Assembly: GCA_964352615.1 (NCBI GenBank) | Contig: CAYGSG010000004.1 | Location: 5,522 to 69,521, forward strand | Length of the DNA stretch: 64,000 bases | From: OFTM382 sp964352615 | Lineage (GTDB): Bacteria; Planctomycetota; Phycisphaerae; Phycisphaerales; UBA1924 | Reading direction: 5' to 3' | Shown here: piece by piece, positions 49,237 through 60,400 of the stretch | Position numbering within the stretch: position 1 is the stretch's first letter | Layout of the letters: every line of letters begins with the position of its first letter | The notes under the pieces: generated by a model | Told to the model about the DNA's origin: nothing | Databases searched by the model: none | Seen by the model: the letters and a program-made list of their open reading frames with translations, nothing else | Made by a program: the position numbers and the translations under genes

Positions 49237-51159
49237 ATGGATGCACTACAGCAACGCTCAAGGCAGTGGGGGGGCCGCGCCGTCACCGCCCAGAAACCCA
49301 GAGCCCCCAGACAGCGGACGCTCTACGAGGGGTCTCCCAAGGGCCACCGGACCGACCGGATCGAGGGCAGCTACCGCACCATCACGGTCCACCAGCTCAG
49401 CCTGGTCTGGTGGCTCCATGCTTCGGGCCATCTGACCCGAAGGCAGCTCCGTGTCTATTTCGCCCTCCACGAGATGGCCGAACGCCGCAACTACGCCCAG
49501 CAGGACCGCCAGCCGCTCTACCGGATCCGCGAGGTGCTTCACCTGGTCGGGGGCAGGGGGGACGAGGCCAAGGCCCGCTCGGAACTCTCGGGCGACCTGC
49601 GGCGCCTGGCCGAGCTGGGCCTCGCAGACCTCTCCGCTCACCACATCGAGTTTGCGCGGTCCGCCGATCAGATCAGGATTGATGACCTCGGCGGCTTCTG
49701 GACGATGCTCCAAGACATCCCAAACGCCCGGCGCACCGTCCCGGTGCCAAGGCGGATGGTGCGCGCGCTCGCCGCGGGCTTCTCGCGATCGGTCACCGCA
49801 CTGGTCCTCGCGCTGCTCATCCGCGGCCTGTTCTGGCACAAGCAGACCAACGACTACCGCACCGACGGTCGCTACAAGCTCAGCTGGGTCTCGGGTGTCT
49901 TCGGCGTCAGCCGGCGTTCGGTCACCGAGGCACGCGCCACGCTCATCGAGCTCGGCTGGATCGAACCTCTCAAGGTCAACCAGATCCTCATGAACCGCTA
50001 CGGCCTGCACGACCGCATCGTGCCCGAGTGGAATCCGCCCGCTAACCCCACAGCAGTGGGGGGGCTGGAGACCACGCGCGCTGGTGAACCGGCGAACACA
50101 CAGCCAAACGACCAGCATCAGAAGAGGGCGGTAGGAAAGGAAGTGGGGGAACCGAGGCGGCAAGAGCGCGCGAACGGGGCAGGGCAGGGCGGACCCGCCG
50201 GCCCTGGCAGGGTGCCCGGGAAGCGCGAGATCCCTTCCGGCGGATCCGCTACCCCAACCGGCCGTTTTTCCGGCGGATCTGCCAGTCTTGATCTAACAGA
50301 TTCTCTTCCCCTAACGGGGAATCAAAATACCAGAACACCCGCCCATCCGGCAAGGCCGGACAGGGCAGGACCGGCTGGTGTTTCGCTTGAGGCTCAACAG
50401 CAGAAGGGCAGTAGGAAAGAAAAACCGGCTCGCCGCCGAGAAGCCGGAGCTGCCAGCCAAAGCGAGGCCCACACCGAGAGCAAGACCGAGTGCAGGCGCG
50501 GCGGCGCAGCGAGCAGCGCCACTCCGGCAAGCAGCGGGGCCCGCCGCAAGTCCAGCAACCGAGCAAACGCTGGAAGCAGACGGAGCAGGAGTGGGGGGGC
50601 TAAGCAGCGAAGAAGGCTGGCAAGCACCGAGCCCAACATCCGCGACGTGCAGCCCGCAGACCTCGCCAGTACCGACCGGCTCCTCGAGCTCCACCGCCAA
50701 GCCGTCAAGATCGGACTCGTCAAGGGGAGCGAAGCGGCAAGGCTCGACTTCCTGTCCCTCGCCGAGCGCGCCCGCACCAGAGGCAAACGGGCAGGGGCGC
50801 TGTTCTTCTGGCTGCTCCGCGAGAAGAAGACCGCCTTCATCACCCACACCGATGAGGATCGCGCAGCTCGCAGGCTCCGAGAGCACTACAACGGGCCTCG
50901 CGAGATCGGCGAGCAGTGGGGGGGCGACAGCAGTGGGGGGGCTGGGCAGGCTCCCGCCAAGGCAGCCGATCCGATATCGGATCAGGACCGCTTTGTCGTC
51001 GCCTGCATCCGGGCCGCCAAGAAGGCCAAGATTGAACCGTTCAGGATCGCCCAACACGCCAAGCAGTGGACGATCGACCAGTGGGACAACGCCTACCTCG
51101 AATACACGCAGAAGCAGTGGGAGAGGCAGAAGGGCAAGGGGCAGGCCGAATCGGGTTGA
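49237..51159 (+). CDS. Plasmid replication-type protein with winged-helix domain
   Basis: 640 residues. The first 270 residues contain two winged-helix-like units: ITVHQLSLVWWLHASGHLTRRQLRVYFALHEM, then VTALVLALLIRGLFWHKQTNDYRTDGRYKLSWVSGVFGVSRRSVTEARATLIELGWIEPLKVNQILMNRYGLH. This is the layout of replication initiators. The middle is disordered and charged; the C-terminus (LLELHRQAVKIGLVKGSEAARLDFLSLAERARTRGKRAGALFFWLLREKK) is helical. It is divergent from parA with the repeat region between. Replication role is inferred from position and wHTH, so parity with known Rep families is not proven. Confidence 0.7.
   Translation: MDALQQRSRQWGGRAVTAQKPRAPRQRTLYEGSPKGHRTDRIEGSYRTITVHQLSLVWWLHASGHLTRRQLRVYFALHEMAERRNYAQQDRQPLYRIREVLHLVGGRGDEAKARSELSGDLRRLAELGLADLSAHHIEFARSADQIRIDDLGGFWTMLQDIPNARRTVPVPRRMVRALAAGFSRSVTALVLALLIRGLFWHKQTNDYRTDGRYKLSWVSGVFGVSRRSVTEARATLIELGWIEPLKVNQILMNRYGLHDRIVPEWNPPANPTAVGGLETTRAGEPANTQPNDQHQKRAVGKEVGEPRRQERANGAGQGGPAGPGRVPGKREIPSGGSATPTGRFSGGSASLDLTDSLPLTGNQNTRTPAHPARPDRAGPAGVSLEAQQQKGSRKEKPARRREAGAASQSEAHTESKTECRRGGAASSATPASSGARRKSSNRANAGSRRSRSGGAKQRRRLASTEPNIRDVQPADLASTDRLLELHRQAVKIGLVKGSEAARLDFLSLAERARTRGKRAGALFFWLLREKKTAFITHTDEDRAARRLREHYNGPREIGEQWGGDSSGGAGQAPAKAADPISDQDRFVVACIRAAKKAKIEPFRIAQHAKQWTIDQWDNAYLEYTQKQWERQKGKGQAESG
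49265..50941 (+). repeat. Five copies of AGTGGGGGGG inside the rep gene
   Basis: Exact 10-mers at 49265, 50055, 50590, 50915 and 50932. They fall in all three codon phases (offsets 1, 2, 0, 1 and 0 from the start codon), so they encode QWGG, AVGGL and SGG at different places and are not kept for protein reasons. Four more copies lie elsewhere: 63453 (+), 29257, 33465 and 47470 (all minus). Confidence 0.7.
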
Positions 51160-51423
51160 ACGGTCCGGCATCCGGCCATCTGCAGTCAACGAGTATTACG
51201 CACCCAATCGTCAATCACGTCGAATTGAGGCGACATAACCTGCGGCCTAGCAACGAGTTAAGCCAACCGACCAGGTCGCTCTGTACATTCTTGAGTAGTG
51301 GGGACTTGGCGGCGATTCGTCGAGTTTGTAATCTGCGCTGGGAAGAGCGGGCTCGATCTCAACGCCAAGACCCTCAAGCAGAGATTCGCACAGCGGCGAA
51401 CTAGCGATAACAGGGAGTGAACC

Positions 51424-54400
51424 ATGCGAACTTCAGTCGGAATCGTGTCGGTGGCTGTGATGCTCTTTCCTTTAGCTACGGCGCACGCGATGCAGGTGGG
51501 CTGCAACTGCGAGCTAAGCGGGCACATCGAGACGTGGAAAGCCGGTAAAATGCCATCGGTGGATGTCGACACACCAGCATTTCCCTATGTGCCAGCGGGT
51601 GGCTCCTGTACCGATGGCTACGTGATCCGCGAAACGGGCCCGAACGGCGAGCCGGAGTACCGGTGGAGCAGGCACGGGCAGTCGACCCACGTGGACATGG
51701 GATGGATCGCGCTGACCGACATGACCCTTGGCGGATTCTCTCAAAATCTCGACCAAGTCGGGTTTGAGCCGCACGAACATGGGATCCCGCGCGGGTCGAG
51801 GCTGAACTACAACCTCGCGTTCCCCCCGTCGCCTGGCGATTTCATGAATCCTGCACCCACGCTCGGAGCGAGTTCCTTCGCTCTGCTGCCGAGCGGTGAT
51901 GCCGACCTCTCCACCGCTTGGAACGGGGTGTCGCGGCCCACGCTGCACGGGAAGTTGGACATGGTCACGGGCCTGCCTCTGGCAAAGGTGACCGATCTGG
52001 AGCTTCCGTTCGGCTCCACAACCTTTCGACTGTCGCGTACTCGGTCTGGAATCCCTAATCTTGGTTCGAACGAAGAAGAGAGATCTGATGGCATCTCGCA
52101 CGTCAATATGCAGACCGATGCGTGGTGGGACTGGGCTGGCGTCGGCTGGATGGTCAGCGAGAACCCATTCTTCCTCGTTGATTCAGCAACAGCTGACGCT
52201 GTGGGCGTAGGGCCGAGGACATGCTGGTTCATGCCCGATGCTCATCACTCGATCCCCTTCCAGCAGATCGTCAGCACGGGACACTATGAGGCCCCGCCTC
52301 GGTTTAGGGCAACCCTGTCCTTTGACGACGACGCCGTCTGGAACGCGACCACGCAGGCGTGGGACACGCCTCCCGCCTGGTACAAGGTTCACCTCTACGA
52401 GGGGCGGTTGACGTACACGTTTGTAGTGGTCCGCGAAGACGTGCCGACCATCAGCTATGACCCCGATCTTGCGATAGTCGGTCACGACACCGACCCAGCC
52501 AACAACCGCACCCTCAGCAGCGCGCACGAACGGCCGTTCATGCGTAGCCAATTTAATGATCTAGGCATCCCGTACGACGAGAATGACGGCGATCTGCGGG
52601 GCGAGTGGAACAACAACATTGGCAAGATGAACTGGCAGTTGACAGGCGCAAATCCCGCGGATCCCTGCGAGATTGAGGTCGTCAATTCCAACGATCAGAT
52701 CGGAAACGGTAACCCGGGCCTCGGCATTCCCTACTACGGATTGTGTGTCGCGATCGAGGATCAGCACGGTCATCGTGTTGAGATCGATTACTACAGGCTG
52801 GAGCACCACCATCAGAACAAGTCCGGCTCATCGTGTCACCAGTGCTGGGAAGCAACGCAGGCGAAGGGACAGATCAGAACCGTCCGGCTCAATGTGGAAG
52901 ACTCGAACGAACCAGATGGCTGGAAAACAGAATGGACGCTCCTCTACACCCATCGCCGATTCAAGTATGGGATCGAACGACCGGACAACTCTATCGAAAT
53001 AGAAGATTTACTGACTGACCGGGAGATTGCAGAGAAGCTCCCATCGGGGGATGTACCTGCCGAATCCGCCGCCGAGACAGACCTGTGGTCACTGCGAGGA
53101 ATGTCTGCAATCGATCGGATATACGTCTTTGAGGGCGATCCGGTCTTTCCTGTCGCTTCAGATGAGGACTTGGACCCGTATTTGGTAGCCCCGCACACGG
53201 AGCGATTCTTGGACGCATCTGGCGACCCAGATCTGGATGCTGGCGATGACCTGCTGGACACGTCCGGCCTCACGTTTCCCGACTGGGAGTACCGGATCCG
53301 ATACCACTACGATATCTACCTAGATGATCATTCTGAACACCGCGTTCATACCGGCGATGATCCATGGCCAGGCATCGACACCAAAGGTTGGACAGGTCCG
53401 TTGCCATGGCTGATAAAGACGACCGTCGAGGACGGCCCGGGGTCGGTCATAGATCGCCGTGTGTTTCACTACAGGCACCAGCGGGGGTACACCATGGCCG
53501 CGAGCGAAGCGCACCCCGCAGGTTGGCAGGACACACACGCCACGAGTTCGATATGGGCATCCAGTCCCCGTGGTTATCTCGAAGCAATCTTTGAGAACGA
53601 CGACATAGCACGTATTCTCAATGATGATGAGTTGTGGGATCTGATTGATACAGGGAATTTCGGTTTCCTAGAGGCGACCAGCGTCCCAGATCTTGCCAAC
53701 GAACTTGCGCTCTGGACAAACGGGAGCGGAGAGGAGTTTCTCCAGTGGCCCGGAGGCGTGGTGCTATCCGATGATCCGCGGGTTCAAGCGTTGTTACATG
53801 CATCTGTGTGGTACATGCCGACGATGTGGAATCTGTGCGGAGGCGGCTGTTCCGGCTTGCCATTCGCGGCTAACAATGGGCACTTTCCGAGCTTCGCAGA
53901 GCTGAGTAGCGGCGGGTTCTTGCTGAACTCCGAACAAAACCTCTACCACCGTGGGACGTTTTACGCAGATCGTACCACCGCTGCGGTTGATGTGATCGTG
54001 CTACGAGATCATGCTGGCAACAGCCGCGTCTATCGAACTATGCCGCTGGGAATCTGGCCTCAGCCGCGACAGGGCAGCATTAGTGGATTCAACCTAGGAT
54101 GGATTCAGGACTTCGTCAGCGATGGCCGTTCAAAATTCTTGCACCCCTACCGTTGGCGCGCCGGTCGGACAGCCGGATATCCGTGGGCCGGTGCCGAACA
54201 TCGCGAGCACTCTGGTGGGAACAACTCCAACGACCGCGCGGATGACGCGACCGCGCAGCAGCCCGCTGATCTCTCGGCGGTGCGGTGGATCGCGCTGCAC
54301 GAAGAGTATGAGTCCATCGACGATGCTCACCCGGACAATCATGTCTACTACGGAGGTATCTCAGGGCAGGAGCCAACTATGCGGCCTGGCCTCTTGTCAC

Positions 54401-57400
54401 GCCAGATCGTCGAGATGAACCCGGCCGGTCACGTGCTGCGCGACCGTTCATGGTTTTTCACAGAGGACGGCACGCTGCACAAGGGTTCCGGGCTCGGTGA
54501 AGAATACGTCTTTGACAAGGTCGAGAACCGGGTGCCCGGGTATCCAGCGGCCCCTCCAGGAAATGGACCCCCGAGTCCTGTGACTCCAGGAGGCACGCTC
54601 GCTTGGAATGACATCGTAAGCGGGGGCCAGATCCAGCCCGGAGTTATTCGTGATGAGGGAGTTCTTGTCGAGAAGCGATCGGTCGGATGGTCGGCGGGCA
54701 AGTACCTAACCGACGGCACGATCGACGCTACCAGACTGAGCGATGGCTATGTCGAGTTCTACGAGTACGCGCTCTACGGCGATAGCCAGGACCCGCTCAG
54801 AGAACGCGTCCAGCTCTCGGCTGAGGGAATCAAGCGCGGCCAGGCGTACCAGCGCACATGGGAAGCGCCCGGAGGCGCGATCACGACCGAATCTAACCTG
54901 ACCAATGGTCATTGGTCTCCTCCTCCGCTGGCCGGTGGCGCGCAGTACAAGTTCTCCCTGACCGACAACACGAACGGCGGCCCACGCCTGTACCGCAAAA
55001 AGTATTTCCGCGATGAGGACAATCCAACGCAGCTCTCGACGGAAGTCGGCGTGCTGTCGCCTGTGACCAACATCGATACGGCGTTGCCGTCTGAGCCCGA
55101 TGCGGGTGATACAACGATCAGCGCCAGCACGTTTGTCTTTGCCAGCGCGATCGAAGAATACGACCCGAACGATGACGAGCGCATGCAATCGCGCGTCGTC
55201 GTGTCGCCGGGAAGGCCGATCGGTCCAGCAGGAACGTTGTACTACCCAGTTACATGGGAGTGGTACACCGAGCAAGGCCAGGTTCAATGGAGCGCCGATG
55301 CGTTCCTGAGTCAGGCGGCGTTCAGCAACGGCGGCGTAACGCCTTCGGCATCTTCGTCAGACCAATTCTGTTCGGTCATCTTGACGTATCACCACCTCGA
55401 TGACAAGGGCAGGGCTATCGACACCGTCGAGGACGCGGTGCCAGGCCAAAACGTAACGCGGCAGAGTGACGGCAGTTCGCTTGCGGTGCCAGCCGTACCG
55501 GACTCTGACTGGTCGAGATTCGGTACCCCCGCACTTGAACGGATTACATCCCGTGTGTTCGATCGGAAGCTCGGGGTCGTTGATGTGTGGGATCCCACAG
55601 GCAGGCGTTGGTCCAAGCGGGCAACACGCTACTTCGATGCCGACGGAACGCGGATCACTCGGATCTACGAATTCGCGGATCTGAAGGCCGTTGCGGGCGG
55701 TTACATCAACGATGCGCCCACCAAGATCGAGGAGCAATACCTCGCGGCGCCGACCGAAGAGAATGACTGGACAGCCCCGTCGCTTCCAAAGTTCACGGCC
55801 ACGGTGACGCTGTCAAACACGGACCTAGGAAACCCGGGCACCATCAATGTAGATGCCGTGAATCTTCCCTATGGCCAAGAGAGCGATCTGCCAGGGCCAA
55901 ACGACTGGGAGATCTATCGCAAGCGCAGTCTCGTGCTTGACCCGACGGGAAGGCTCTCAGTCAACGTCGAAGAATCGGACGCATCGGGAACTCTTCAGGA
56001 TCTAGGTTCAGCCGAGGTCAATGACCTGGGTGAAGTAGTCCGCGAGGAAGCGATCGATGGCGTCGTCAAGCGCACCACGCGTAACGCGATCGGCCAGACT
56101 CGCCGCGTGTACGAGGGCACCGATGATCCAGACTGGGTGTACAACAACCCAGGTGACCTTGTGCTCAAGGAACGGACCGCGTACGGAGCGGGCATCAATG
56201 ATGCCCGCTTGTCTACCGGCATGTGGACATACCGCGCAAAGCCGAGTTGGCATGACCAGTATTACGACGAGGCCGCAGCGGACGCAAGTCCTGCTGGCTA
56301 CTTCACGAGCACCGCATACGACTGGCGCATGAGGCCGGTGCGGGTCGAGAAGTTTGCTGGAGAAGACGATCAGACGACCCGGCTCATGACGACGCTGACG
56401 TACTATGACCACGCGGACCGCGTGGTGATGGTGGCGGAGTTTGGCGAGGGGGCTCTGACCCTTCCCGTCGGCTCAGACCCGGTGGATCTGGTTGACAACG
56501 ACCCCAATCCCGACCCCGAAGAGCTCTTCAGCGCGACCGGCGCGCCCCTGCTGGCGCTCTCCACCACCGCGTACGACAACCAAGATCACGTGATCGAGCG
56601 TCGCGACTACGACGTGTCCTGGACGTATGCCTCAGGGGTTGACGCGCCGCACCTCGCTGAGCGGGATTACGCGGGCCGTGGAGGGGTCTCGGTTTACACA
56701 GAATCGCCTGACTCCGGTCTGATGGTCTCGGTGCAGGACGGGCTTGGCCGGGTCACCAGCGAGATCAACGCGATCGAGAACGGTATCTACCTCCAGTGGG
56801 AACTCAGCCGGACAGACTTCACGTATGACGTGAACGGTAACGTGATCGAGACCCGGAGGTTCACTCGTACTGAGGACACCGGCGAGGTGCTCGTCGCCGA
56901 CGGCGGATCACCCAACGCCGTGCGGTCGCGCACGGTGACGTGGTACGACAACAAGAACCGCGTGCTCGCCGAAGCCGATCTGGGAACCGAGCAGTCCATC
57001 TTTGGACCGGGGGCTGAGGTCTACGCCCGCGAGGCAACGCCACCGTCGTATAACGAAGGCACCATGGTGGTCAGCCGGGGCAACCTGCCCGACAAGGCTC
57101 GTCTGAGCATCAACGTCTACGAAGAGGGCACGGGCTTTAAGGTCTACTCGGTCGACCCAGCCGGGGTGGCAACCCAGTACGTCTACTCCAAAGCGGGGCG
57201 TCTTGAGAAGACCATCGAGGGCATCGCGCCGTTGCCGCTTGGGGCTCCGGCAGTGGCGGTCGCACGCCAGCGGATCACGCAGACGGGATACCACCTGGGC
57301 CGCGTGGTCGAGCTGAGCACTCCAAGGCGAGGCGAACTCACTACCACCGAGCAAGATCAGGTGACGCGCGTCCTCTACACCGCGGACGTGGTGGAAGAGG

Positions 57401-60400
57401 GCACATATGACAAGCAGTCCACGTCCTTCAGCCTGGTCGGCAAGATGTGGCTCATCGAGGACCCGGCTCAGGACCTCAGCACCATTCCCCTCGATCAGGA
57501 CCTCGAAGATTCCGGGTCGCTGGGGCTCACGCCCGACATCACGCTGACGTATTTCTTTGATGGGCGCATTGCAGAAAGGCGCGACAAGCGGGGCGTGAGC
57601 TTCCGCTACGCGTACGACGCGCTGGGCAGACTCACATCGGTGAGCGTGGGACACGAAGACAGCGGCTGGAACGCCGGTTATCCCGCGAGCATGGATTTGC
57701 CGGGCTCGGTGGCTCCCTCGGGTCGCGTCAGCAAGGTGCTGTACGCATACAACGCGGAAGGCCGTCTCGAACTGGTCACCGCCAAGGACGAGGCTGACAG
57801 CGTTCTCGCCGAGAACAGAATGGAGTACAACGATAGGGGCGATCTGACCAAGGAATGGCAGGCCATCGAGGCCTCGGTGGTCCTGGCCTCGACGCCCGCG
57901 ATCGAGTACGAATGGGCGTACGACGCTGCAACGCTGACTTCTGCGGGCAGCAGCCGTCTGGCGTTGATGAAGCTCCCCGCGTTCGACATCGATATCGCTG
58001 GCACCACCAGGACGGTGCAGCGCGCGGCCGAACTCGGTTACGGCACGCCAGACGATGCCGACGACGAATTGTCCCGCATCACCGATCTGTCGTCCAGGCT
58101 GCTGATCGACGGCTCGGCTGGAGGAATGTTTACGCATTCCATGTCGATCGGTCGGGCCGGCGATGGCAGACGGATCGTCACCTCACGGGCCGCTGGGATG
58201 ATCGAACAGAGCTACGCCGACCCGACGCTGTCGGGGACCCAGGATGCTTCGCTGCCGGGTCTCGACCGGTTCGGTATGCCGATCAACCTCCATTACGCGT
58301 ACGACGACGGCACGAGTGTCCTGTCGATGTACAGGTCGCTCCAAGCATACGACGAGCGTGGGAATCGCGCCTGGACGAACGTGCGTCAAGCTTCTGTGGG
58401 CGGCTCCAGCCGCAATAACGTGCGGTCCACGATTTCGGACTATGACACACTCGGGCGCCTGCACCAGCATGATATCGGTGATATTGGTTTCGCTGTCACC
58501 TATGACCTCATGGGCGGCGGACCTGTGGGCGATCCGGTGCCGTTCATAGCCGGACTGACAGGACTTGTTCGTTCAGACGTATGGCACATGGATGCGCTGG
58601 GCAACTGGACGGGAACTGAGTCCGCGTATGACCTCAACGGGGATGACTTCGTTGACTCATCAGACCTCGTCCTTTTCATGGAGCTGCTTTCCTCAGATCC
58701 TGAGCCGTGGATGGACCTCGATGAGGACGGGGAGTACACGATCGACGATGTGATTGCATGGCTTGCTCTGCAGGAGCAGGAGTACGCCGGGCGCCGGACG
58801 GTGGGCAATCTTGATTACTACGGAAGCGTTGGGCATCCACAGCAGCCCGGTGCTGACGCTGCAACCGATATCGACAGGCAGAACCACAAGATTGATCGGA
58901 CAAACGCCCTGGAAGGGCTCTCAGAGCGTGATGGCGATGCCAACGCGACCACCGTCACATCAGAACTCCATCATGACGCCATCGGCAATCTGATCTTTGA
59001 TGGAGAGCATCTCTACTCGTACGACGCCTGGAACCGCATCATCGAGATCCATGAGGCGACCTACCACAGTTCTTGGAACGCGAACCTCGTGTTCGACCCG
59101 CAGGCCCACCTGGTCCTCGGTGACCTGGTGCGTCGGTACGGGTTCGATGGCTTCGGACGACTGGTGCAGACCACCTCGCCGGACACGGCGGGCACGGGCA
59201 CCTACACCGAACGGTACCACCACGACGGGCTTCGCCGTGTGCAGACCGTCGAGATCAATCCTTCGACCTCTGATCGCACCCTCCAGCGCGAATACGTGTG
59301 GGGACCGGGCGACAACGGGTTCGACGAACCCGTCATGGTCTTTGAGGGTCACGAGCACGCTGACCGCGAGCCCGCTTGGTGGCCGATCGTGGATTCATCC
59401 GGCGACGTAGTTGCACTCTGCGACGTGAACGGGTCAGCGCCACGAGTCGCTGCGCAATGGACGTACGAACCCTACGGCCAAGTGATCACCGCCGAGTCCA
59501 TTCACAGCCACCCAGCACTGCGGATGGCCCACAAGGGTCTGTTTGTAGACCGGCTTGATCTCGCAACGCTGCAGGCGAGCAGCGGCGTTGAGCCCGCGAT
59601 GCTCATGCCACTCTCCAAGCCGATCCTGCACAACCGCAACCGAACCGTCGATGTGAGCAGAGGAAGGTTCTTCCAGAGAGATCCGAATCAAACGGGGCAG
59701 ATCGTGTCTGTCTTGGCTAGCCATGGTTCTTACATGGGCGTAGCTGAGCCTCTGATGTCGGTTCAAGGCTTGTATGGCGACGGGCATAGCTTGTACGGAT
59801 ACCTCGGAGCATCACCTATCAAACGATCGGATCCATCCGGTCTTTTCATGATGCTCAGCATTTCTGCGAGTACGAATGCGCGGATTCAGGCAGGAGGCCA
59901 AGCATTCCTGGCGGCGCACGGCGCAGCGAGCTTTGTTCAGGGCATCATCCAGGCGACTCAGGGTCAACAGTCTTGGCTTTGGGTGGCCGCGGATGCCGTG
60001 ACGTTAGGGAAAGGGAAGCAACTTGATACAGCGTTGGACGGCTATTCACAAGTATCGTCTGCGGTACGAAACGGCACTCGAGTCACCGCTGCGGCGACGA
60101 AGCATACACTCCCATCTGCCCTAAGGGGTGGCGATGCCGTTAATCATGTTTACTACGGTTACAAGAATGGAAAAGTAGTGTACGTTGGCATTACGAATGA
60201 CATCGTTCGCCGCGCCGCAGAACACGGGGACCGTTTCCGCATTCGTGCGATCAACTCGACGCCCCTAACCCGTGGCGAGGCTAGGGCCATCGAGCAGGCT
60301 GCGATTGTTCGTAATTCACAGTTTGAAAACGTACGTAATAGCATCAGCCCCAGCCATAATTACTATGACGAGGCTGTTGAATGGGGGGAGCAATGGCTGC

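Noticed and set aside
49258..50163. Minus-strand 301-residue frame opposite rep
   Set aside because: Shadow of the rep gene; its composition mirrors the plus-strand codons and it lacks domain signatures.
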